Shown: piece by piece, positions 12,910 through 20,241 of the stretch
Position numbering within the stretch: position 1 is the stretch's first letter
How the letters are laid out: every line of letters begins with the position of its first letter
Source of the DNA: Antedon bifida
Lineage: Eukaryota; Echinodermata; Crinoidea; Comatulida; Antedonidae
NCBI GenBank assembly: GCA_963402885.1
Contig: OY727100.1
Span: forward strand, 13,423,395 to 13,487,394
Reading direction: 5' to 3'
Length of the DNA stretch: 64,000 nucleotides
Translations under genes and position numbers: made by a program
The notes under the pieces: model-generated
Database searches by the model: none
Seen by the model: the letters and a program-made list of their open reading frames with translations, nothing else
What the model was told of the DNA's origin: nothing

Positions 12910-13383
12910 CAGGCCCCTACCCAGGGGGTTGTTATGGTTCGGTTTACAGCGAACCCCCCTTAACCGACTGCGAATCCCGATCCCCGACCCAATACCTCAC
13001 CCTCATCTCTGAAAATGCTCCAAATACGTGCCCCACGGTACAAAAGGTTATTCGTAAATTGAAAAATTCGTAAACTCGTTCGTGAATAACTCATACCTTC
13101 TTCCCTGTATGAGCGTACGTCGAGCGATACGTGTCTGTAAATTTGTAAGAGTTGCAAATGAATTTTAAAAATGTTATCGTCCTTTAAATAGTCCACGTGT
13201 GTGAGGAGGAGGAAAAAAGTATGATCGTTTTGCTCATGGGTAGCATGCTGCATTAGAGTGTCTTTTCCGGCCAGTTAGAGGTGTCATTTAACAAAATTCG
13301 GGAGGTGGGGGGGGGGGGAGCGGATGGGGCGCGCAGGGCAGTGACCCAAATACTTAGTGTCCGACAGATCCTGGCTACGGCCC
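12910..13383. mobile_element. 474-bp DNA transposon remnant with 7-bp target duplication
   Basis: The left end CAGGCCCCTACCCAGGGGG and the reverse complement of the right end, GGGCCGTAGCCAGGATCTG, are similar. TGATGTA flanks the element on both sides (12903-12909 and 13384-13390). A G run sits near 13300-13318. No transposase frame is seen. The TIR style and duplication length fit hAT-like elements, but the superfamily is not proven. The ...CCTGG/ACTACGGGC end also recurs at about 37355 and 58410. Confidence 0.7.
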
Positions 13384-13499
13384 TGATGTACTTAGTTTGG
13401 TTCTTTTCATTCTCAAAATTTACCTGGGATTAGTAATATCGTTAGTAAAAGTCTATATGTTCGAATAATTTATTCTATTTGTTGAACTTAATTGAAATT

Positions 13500-13908
13500 C
13501 GAACAGTCGTTTGTGATTGGTCAACTTGCTTGCGTCTACGTCCTTGCGTCTCTAGTGAAACCAAGCTTAAATATACCACAAACATAATATGGCCTACGTC
13601 ATGGTTTTTAATGCGTGGTTCCCACTAGAGATGCAACATTACGTAAGCAACGTAAGGGATTTGACCAATCACAAGTGATAGATTATTCGAACTGGTCAAC
13701 TTGCTTGCGGTGCGTCTACGTCCTTACCGAGCGTAAGCGTATTTCCCACTAAAACGCAACGCAGCGACGTATTGACGCAAAGCGACGGCGCAACATTGAT
13801 GCAAACATCACAGGTTTGATTTCACGCAGGCTGGGGCAAACACAATAATTGGTAGGGCAATTTCTAGCCTTGCGTAGGTTGCGTCGCTAGTGGGAACCAA
13901 GCTTTACA
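13500..13908. mobile_element. Cluster of ACGCAACGCAAG fold-back elements
   Basis: Two to three partial copies lie together. One right half ends TCTAGTGAAACCAAGCTT (about 13505-13568). One copy starts GGTTCCCACTAGAG near 13616. One ends TCGCTAGTGGGAACCAAGCTT near 13905. Conserved inner words include GTCAACTTGCTTGCG and its complement. Confidence 0.7.
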
Positions 13909-14250
13909 ATGTTCATGTTATTATACCATATTATAGTGTGGTTACATTTTGTTGGTGCCATTTGTGCTCAATGTTACATTACCCGAGGATATCAAGTTTA
14001 TCCGAGGTATTATTCAAGTTAAAGAATCAAAAGAGTTGCTTAAAACTAAATAAACTATTTTAAAATAATAATATTCTTTAATACAGTAATTGGAAAACCT
14101 AATGAAACAGACAATGTGGCATACAAGAAATGAGCCTTTTAAGTTTAAATAGACAGGAAGCAAGTTAACTGGTTTCTTTTATTGATCAAAGTGAAATCCA
14201 GACAGTGATTCTACTGCAGGTGATGAACTCAACAATGTTTGAACTCTTCA

Positions 14251-14340
14251 TCAACCCAACCCAACTATGTTCTTAGGAGCGGCAGACTCTTCCGGTCCAT
14301 CACCTCTCATACCAATAGACTCCGTAATAGTTTTACCCAT
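14251..14340 (-). CDS. Candidate short coding exon ending in PKNIVGLG
   Basis: A frame from ATG at 14340 to TGA at 14251 encodes 29 residues beginning MGKTITESIGMRGDG and ending PKNIVGLG. The codons are far less AT-rich than the surroundings. CAG directly precedes the ATG and a pyrimidine-rich stretch lies before it, so it could be a terminal exon joined at CAG|ATG or a tiny single-exon frame. I found no partner exon and do not recognise the family. It lies 0.9 kb downstream of the ANKUB1 stop on the same strand. Confidence 0.3.
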   Translation of the reverse strand: MGKTITESIGMRGDGPEESAAPKNIVGLG

Positions 14341-14567
14341 CTGCCATTAGAGCACTGAAAGTTAGGGAATGATGTGTCATGGTTTTTGTATTGTATTAGG
14401 GAGTATGCTGTACACAATGTTCTATGTATTTAATGCAAATGATATAATAAATGGAAATTCTTTCTTTACTTTCCTCCAGTTTAATAATAATAATTGTTCA
14501 TTCTTTATATAGCAAATTATAAGCAAGCTCTCAATGTGCTGGAAATTATTAGCCCAGTCATATTTAG

Positions 14568-14662
14568 TCACGCGACTCTACAGCTCACTATGTCGGTCGG
14601 TCGGTAAACACTAACTCAAATTTGAGCACGCGACTGCAGCCATCTATATGGCCTTGTTTGGA
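14568..14662 (+). repeat. GTCGGTCGG interspersed element, copy 2
   Basis: Contains CGCGACTCTACAGCTCACTATG, GTCGGTCGGTCGGTAAACAC and CTGCAGCCATCTATATGG in the same order as copy 1. Confidence 0.8.
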
Positions 14663-14884
14663 TCAACCACGTATGGAAACATACTCCCATAATAATACAG
14701 CTAGTAATCAGCGCAAAGTTGTGTCTTGTTATAACCTGTACTTATTTTATACATTGGGACGATAGAGACAAATGTAAGTAACAACTAGTAACATTAACTG
14801 TTCCACTCTTTTGATTTAAACTTCTGCCCCCTTTTACGTATTGGCCAACAAACACTGGAGTATTTAACCGGCAAGTAAAAGTAA

Positions 14885-15215
14885 AAAAGGTAAAGGTATT
14901 TATATATGTCCTCAAGCTTAACTGGAAACTGAGGAAATTCGGATTAGGCCCTTCACGGACCCATGGCAGCCAGCAGTGCAGCGCCTACCAGATCAGCACA
15001 CCGGGAGACGATCCCCTACTCTTTTTGAATAGTGTACTAAGTTCTTTAACGTGCACTTTTAAGTACACGGGACCAACGGCTTTACATCCCATCCGAAGGA
15101 CGAGGCAATGAGAGTAAAGTATCTTGCCTAAGGATGCAATTAGTATGGTACAGATAACCTCGAACCCATGCCTATCACATGCTAGTCCGATAAGTAGAAT
15201 TGTTCTTCTCACGTT
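14885..15215 (-). mobile_element. tRNA-derived SINE, full or nearly full length
   Basis: On the minus strand it starts with a tRNA-like head containing a B-box-like GGGTTCGAGG. It continues through CCTCGTCCTTCGGATGGGATG and a GTGCACGTTAAAGAACTTAG stretch, and ends TCCAGTTAAGCTTGAGGAC. The tail part recurs at 15812-15938 and 19183-19245. It begins within a few bases of the ANKUB1 stop codon, so it probably forms the start of that 3' UTR. Confidence 0.75.
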
Positions 15216-15524
15216 GTTTGTAAAGGCTTCAGTATTCCCATTTCTTTTCGAATTCTCAACAAGTCAAACTTGCTAATGTCTGGAGATATTCGATCTGGTG
15301 AATATCTTCTCCCAGTCCTTCCTTTATTGCTCTTTTGTTCTTTTAACCAGGTTTCATATGATTTTTCCTTCTCAGTTAAAGCTCTTTTTTCGTCTTCCTC
15401 TTTTTCTATCCGAGCTTCTCTGATTCGTTTTCTCCTTTCATTTTCCAGATGTTCTTTTCGTTCTTTTCCTGCAAGCCATTTATCAAAAGCAGCTTCTCCT
15501 GGGTTTGATGTTAAAGTTGGTCTT
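15209..15524 (-). CDS. ANKUB1: ANKUB1 exon 5 (terminal)
   Basis: Charged coiled-coil tail with AFDKWLAGKERKE and YETWLKEQKS, ending GILKPLQTT then TGA. Acceptor is TTCTTTTTCAG. SINE copies lie on both sides of this exon. Confidence 0.85.
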
Positions 15525-18500
15525 CTGAAAAAGAATGAAAAGAACATTAAAATTAAAGAAACATACCGAATATGTGTATAAAGTTACTGTACTGGCGCAA
15601 GTTTCAGTCTCTGTTAATATTGGTTTTATCATGGTGACTGTGTGGTTTTTTTTTTATAACTTTGAGGTAAAAAATTAACATGATCAAGAATTATTTAATG
15701 GACAATAAGAAAGTATTCTGAAGGTCACTAATTATCAGATAATCTTTATAGTAGTCTTGAATGATATGTATTTGGTAAATATTGTAATCTTTACTTTTTA
15801 GGTATGAAAAGTATTTATATTTGTCCTCAAGCTTAACTGGAAACTGAGGAAATTCGGATTAGGCCCTCCACGGACCCACGGCAGCCAGCAGTGCAGCGCC
15901 TACCAGATCAGCACACCAGGAGACGATCCCCTACTCTTACAGCAGATGATTCCAAAATGTTTAAACAATGTATAGAGAATGTTGAAAACACTAGGCTAAG
16001 AAGGATTCATTCTTACTTAGAAGACCTGTTGCGTTTGGTTGAAATTTTACCATCTCCTTGACCTTTGTTCACTGTCATATATTGTGTTTCTTCCCAATCC
16101 AGTTCATCCCAACCATCATCTGCAGTAGGTTCTGCAAGCCTTTCGTTTGTGGACGAGTTTGGTCGTTCTCGTCGTGGAGCGTTTAAAGCAGACCCGGAGA
16201 ATTCCCCAGGTGGTAGAATCTGAGCCATGTAAAGTTTTTTATGATCTCCTTTCATCCAAGTTTGTAGTTTAGAATCATACATCTGGTGAGCCATCCTTCC
16301 AGGATCAGAATGAACTGCTTTCTGCATGGCAGCTCTTTGCTGCCATTGATACAAGAATATCTGCCGCTCACAAGATTTATGTCCCCAGATTCCAGCAATA
16401 ACTAGAGGGTTTTTATCATCATTGTCTGGTGAATCAATCTTGGCACCATTGTGTAGTAAAACCTCTACTGCGCTGTTCTTTCCCTGTGCAGCAGCAATGT
16501 GAAGAGCTGTCCTTCCAAGAGGAGTCTTGGCATGGACATCTGCACCTGAAAAAGTTACAAGTCAAGGTATTACAAACTAGTCGTTTAAAGTTAACCATAG
16601 GACTGGGGCGTTAAAAGAATGGTATAGCATTTGATGTTGGTTCAATCTTTGGTTAGATTTTATTCATATACCATTGGTCACCTACAACCAGGGTCGAGTG
16701 GCCAGGCAGTGCCAAGGCAGGGGACGCTGCAAATATAGCCATAAAATCAGCACAGGTTGAAGGCTCTCCTCGACCATAGTTCTTGATACAAGTCTTCACA
16801 GATAGGGATTTAAAACCGGACATCCAGTGTGAACGTCTGACTAATGTGCTAGAACCCAGCATATCTTTCAGAATAGTAGGAGTGGCCATAGTGTACTATT
16901 CTATATCATCGCCTGTCATTGTGGAAAAAGCACCATTTGGTGGCTGCTAAACATAGAGAACCCAGAAGATATAGAATCCAAGTTGTTGTAGGTGTATCAT
17001 GTACTCCACTGCGCTTTGAGATGGTTGTATTACTATTACTATATTAATGTTTATTATAAAATAATTTTCTTTAACCACAGTGAGTGATTTGTCTACCTCC
17101 ATCAATTAGTTTTTGCACTAAGCTGACATGACCTCTGTGTGATGCAATACACAAAGCAACGAATGCTCGTTCCGCTACCCATCTTTTCCTTGCTTTCTCA
17201 TTCATACGTTTTGAACTTGGTGTGATGAATTCTTGGTCTGAAGTAACACCCAGTTTCATTAGCTGAAAAATGTGTATTACAAAAAATTAAATTTAAAATA
17301 GTGCAGTTAGCAGTAGGTCTGGAAAAAGTTAAAATAATATGCATTTAAAAACTTAATTAGTTTACAGAGAAAGAATAATGATAGTTGCTGTGGGTTGTGT
17401 AGGGATAGGTTTCTCTTGTTCAAGTTGACAGTATGTACAGGTTTTAGAAAGTTTACAAATATCAAGGATCATATTTTTCAAAGTTCTAATACCATTTTCA
17501 CATTTGTAACCAGGTTTGATCTCCCGATTTATTACACGTTTTTATACACGCAAACATGAACAGTGAGTAATCTCAGAACAAAGCATAGTTGCATGCTTTT
17601 TGATTACTATGATTGGTCAGTTTAATACCACGGCATTTAGATAAAAAAAACAGGCCTCTTGTTGGTGTCGGTGGACCGCTGTGAAATCTCGGGAGATTTG
17701 TTGTCTTTACATTATGCAGACCAGTTTACAAGTTTAGTTGTTACATTTTGCAGGTGTGAAAAGGGTATAAAATACTTTGAAACGCCACCATACAACAAAA
17801 ATGTATATATATAATATGTCAGTGGCTTGATTCAGTGGTCTAAACAACCATGCCACCTACCAATTACATTTATATTTGCGGTGCCCTAGCCTGGAAAACC
17901 AGCAGCAAAAGTGGGACGTGCAGAGCAGTTTTTCCCGTACAAGATTTTGATTCGGTTAGGCCAGCTAGGCCTAGCTACATTTTAAACCTTTAATTTATTC
18001 ATCATAATACATTAAGATGTTGTCGTCATTTAGTAGAACTTTAATGAGGGTTGCAAAGCCTAGTACGGTATGTTGAAAAGTATATACACACCTGTTCAAT
18101 GTTTCCCTCAGCAGCTGCACTGATCAGTGTTTTCCAGGTGTTCCAAACATCTAAAGTGATAGTGCCACCTGCCACTATGTCATGATGCCTCACATTGCTG
18201 TCATCCATCAGGTCCGCTGCAAATAACAAAGTTGCCAAAACATCAATACAGTATTTCAAACACCACCCAAATAATATAACGCTTGGTTCAAAACTAGAAC
18301 AAAACAATAGATCATTTTAAATTTCACTTGACCAGATTAGTTGCGTTGGAACCAAGCATTGAAATGTTATTTGTAGTGGTGGTAAATAAGAAGACATGAT
18401 TTCAGATTAGAATTTAATATCTGACCTGCTTTTTTGTAGTCTTCTCTGTTAAGGACTATAAACCGTAGTTAAAGTGAGCGAGTTAAGATAGTTGAACCAT

Positions 18501-19490
18501 AATAACATCGCCAAGAGTTTGAGGTTCGCTCCATGGTTCTGATGGTAGAACAAGTCTTCTCGGAAAAGGACTATAAACCATAGGTCCAGTGTACACATCT
18601 ACCTCATGTGCACATTAAAGAACCTAGTACATTTTTCGAGACGAGTACTGTAGGGTGTGACCCTTGTGTACTATGTAGTACACACACAGCCACTGATCAT
18701 AACTTAGCCCTCTGGGAGACCAGTCTTAGACTGAAGAGGTTACCCAGTATAAATGACAAATTAAAAAAAGAACCTTGTACATTGTTTGAGAGGAGTAAGT
18801 GGGTTACCCCTGCACAGCCACTTCACACAGTCTTATTTAAAGTAGGCCTTTTAGTACAGTACTAGTAGGCCTCCTAGTTTCATAATATCAATTTGTTTAT
18901 TGTGGAACTTATGAAGAATATAAATTTTAAATTTAACATTAAAAGATTCACAATAATTTGTACTATACGTCTTGTACTGTTTTCTTGTCTCTTACAGTAA
19001 GCAAAATGGTAGAATCTGTATCAAGTTTGAGGCAGCAGCTGTGATTGACTTGGTACAGTAGATTAGGGTTTGATTGGTTGCTGCTTGGCATATTAACAAT
19101 GGACTTTTGGGTAGGTTATTCCAATTTGGTGTATTGTAAAGTGGATATAGTGCTAAAAATGGTTACTGTGATTATTCTTCCTCAAGCTTAACTGAGAAAA
19201 TTCAGATTAGGCACTTCGTCATGGACCCATGGCATTGGGCAACAATAGATAGTATGATGAATATATATATATTTACACCAAGTCTTACCATTGTCTAAGT
19301 AAGAAGGTCTCTGTAGATAGCTTGGCACACCAGACACAAACTCCATCAGTGATTTCAGGTCTTTAATTTTCATATCATTGTATACATCTTTTATTACAAA
19401 ACTTTCACCAGTAAAAAACTTAAGCTGCAACTCAAAGAACCTTCCTTTTGGAGAGGTTGCCAGGCTCTTTGCCTGCCTCCTGTTTGACAT
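15209..19490 (-). CDS. ANKUB1: ANKUB1-like protein (ankyrin repeats plus ubiquitin-like domain), 5 exons, 445 aa
   Basis: The coding exons are 19490-19289, 18216-18092, 17262-17097, 16545-16017 and 15524-15209. All junctions are GT/AG and keep frame, for 1338 coding bases. Residues about 18-90 form a ubiquitin-like strand pattern (FELQLKFFTGESF; IKDLKSLMEFVSGVP). A TLDVWNTWKTLI motif follows at 88-98, matching the DVWDGWKEFL region of vertebrate ANKUB1. Ankyrin repeats cover about 95-225 (RTALHIAAAQGKNSAVEVLL is the clearest). Residues about 340-445 are Lys/Glu/Arg-rich and probably coiled coil, with two WL motifs (AFDKWLAGKERKE, YETWLKEQKS). The start is the first in-frame ATG with a basic N-terminus. 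Vertebrate ANKUB1 has an extra N-terminal ubiquitin-like part that I do not see here. Cellular role unknown. It is divergently paired with NDUFV2. Confidence 0.85.
15812..15938 (-). mobile_element. Truncated SINE in the ANKUB1 last intron
   Basis: Nearly identical to the tail half of the 14885-15215 SINE (TCCTCAAGCTTAACTGGAAACTGAGG through GAGACGATCCCCTACTCT). The head is missing. Confidence 0.8.
16017..16545 (-). CDS. ANKUB1: ANKUB1 exon 4
   Basis: Residues 165-340. It opens with GADVHAKTPLGRTALHIAA (best ankyrin match), continues into a second repeat-like part (KNPLVIAGIWGHKSC), then a low-complexity linker with DDGWDELDWEETQY. Donor AA|GTAAGA. Without splicing the frame stops at once (TAA), which supports this donor. 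Confidence 0.87.
17097..17262 (-). CDS. ANKUB1: ANKUB1 exon 3
   Basis: Residues 110-164, an ankyrin-type unit (FVALCIASHRGHVSLVQKLI). Acceptor TTTTTCAG, donor GGAG|GTAGAC. Confidence 0.87.
17889..18077 (+). repeat. Duplicate of the NDUFV2 promoter and first exon
   Basis: About 190 bases match 20055-20251 with only a handful of substitutions and one 3-base indel. The copy lies in ANKUB1 intron 2, antisense to ANKUB1. It keeps an ATG at 18017, the 17-codon frame ([16 protein letters not shown], last codon ACG instead of ATG) and the donor GTATGT at 18068. A transcript starting here could splice in frame to NDUFV2 exon 2 at 20585. No stop or broken splice site is present. Whether it is transcribed cannot be told from sequence. 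Confidence 0.9.
18017..18067 (+). CDS. NDUFV2: Possible alternative NDUFV2 exon 1 (duplicated copy)
   Basis: Fifty-one bases in phase 0 encode a basic, Ser/Arg-rich, acid-free mitochondrial presequence start, [17 protein letters not shown]. The intact start and donor suggest either a recent duplication or use as an alternative first exon. Confidence 0.4.
18092..18216 (-). CDS. ANKUB1: ANKUB1 exon 2
   Basis: Residues 68-109, including TLDVWNTWKTLISAAAEGN. The acceptor is TTATTTGCAG and the donor CAG|GTGTGT. The donor lies only about 14 bases from the edge of the duplicated NDUFV2 first exon on the other strand. Confidence 0.87.
18500..18830 (+). mobile_element. SINE-like repeat in the ANKUB1 first intron
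   Basis: Words such as GGTCCAGTGTACAC, GTGCACATTAAAGAACCTAG and TTCGAGACGAGTACTGTAGGG match, in reverse, the block at 2460-2770. A B-box-like GAGGTTCGCTCC lies at the left. The repeat includes a partly duplicated second half (GAACCTTGTACATTGTTTGAG). Confidence 0.55.
19183..19245 (-). mobile_element. SINE tail fragment
   Basis: CCTCAAGCTTAACTGAGAAAATTCAG and ATGGACCCATGGCA match the tail end of the SINEs at 14885 and 15812. It sits about 45 bases inside the ANKUB1 first intron. Confidence 0.65.
19289..19490 (-). CDS. ANKUB1: ANKUB1 exon 1 (start codon)
   Basis: Encodes residues 1-67 (MSNRRQAKSLATSPKG ... YLDN) plus one base. Donor is G|GTAAGACTT. The frame upstream is open for a few codons, but only to a TTG. 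Confidence 0.85.
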
Positions 19491-20190
19491 TTTGATTTTT
19501 GTAATCAACCTACACCATCCTGTAAAATATTTAATATATTATAGTAGTAAAAACAGGAATTTTTAAAATTTACAAAATAATTGAACCAATATATAAATAT
19601 ATATAGGATAGGCCTATATAATATAAATCAGCCTAGGCTAGACACACCAAGTACTTACTTTACTTACTAACTACCTACTTACTGTCTAGCTAGCTAGAAA
19701 CTAGGCCTAGCTTGTAGTAGGCCTAGCTAGGCCGAATTGGCAGCCTAGCCACATCAGTGTTAGCACACATTGTGTAGGCCTAGTTATCTAGAGGAGCTAG
19801 GCTAGGCCTAAAAGGCTACCTAGGCCTACCTACTAGACTATTACTACTAGCTAGGCCCTACTGGCGCTAATAACTAACCTTATTATCTATTTAAATGAAG
19901 TAGTTTTAGGTTTATATTAATATAGGCCTAACTTACTTTTATAAACTGAACATTGTTGTTAAAAAAAACTTGTTGTAGCAACAAATGTGTGTGCGCCCTC
20001 TACTTAGCCCTCTATAGTTAAAAGTTAAAACAGATTACATTTGTGGTGGTAAAAACAGTGCCTGGAAAACCAGCAGCGAAAGTGGGACTTGTAGAGCAGT
20101 TTTTCCCGTACAAGATTTTGATTCGGTTAGGCCAGTAGCTAGGCCTAGCTACATTTTAAACCTTTAATTTATTCATCAAAATACATTGAG
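19491..20190. promoter_or_regulatory. Shared promoter region of ANKUB1 and NDUFV2
   Basis: The two start codons face away from each other about 700 bases apart. The interval holds at least seven AGGCCT words, mostly inside TAGGCCTA or CTAGGCCTAG palindromes, between 19600 and 19930. The 5' part of the duplicated NDUFV2 block (20055-20190) is also here. There is no obvious TATA box. The divergent, TATA-poor layout is typical of a housekeeping bidirectional promoter; this is inferred from position. Confidence 0.5.
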
Positions 20191-20241
20191 ATGTTGTCGT
20201 CATTTAGTAGAACTTTAATGAGGGTTGCAAAGCCTAGTATG
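20191..20241 (+). CDS. NDUFV2: NDUFV2 exon 1 (presequence)
   Basis: Seventeen codons, [17 protein letters not shown], in phase 0 before GTATGT. No acidic residue, three Arg and one Lys, as in mitochondrial targeting peptides. It is too short to stand out as a frame; it was found from the phase and the presequence-like composition. Confidence 0.85.

Larger units (their letters stand above)
7670..14250. other. Repeat-rich region with one candidate exon
   Basis: Apart from the candidate exon at 10947-11049, I see no gene. The stretch contains two copies of the CTCTGTCTACACTATCAAA fold-back family (8601-8731, 9137-9281), several ACGCAACGCAAG fold-back elements (11252-11440, 12447-12620, 13500-13908) and a 474-bp element with target duplication (12910-13383). 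Confidence 0.55.
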
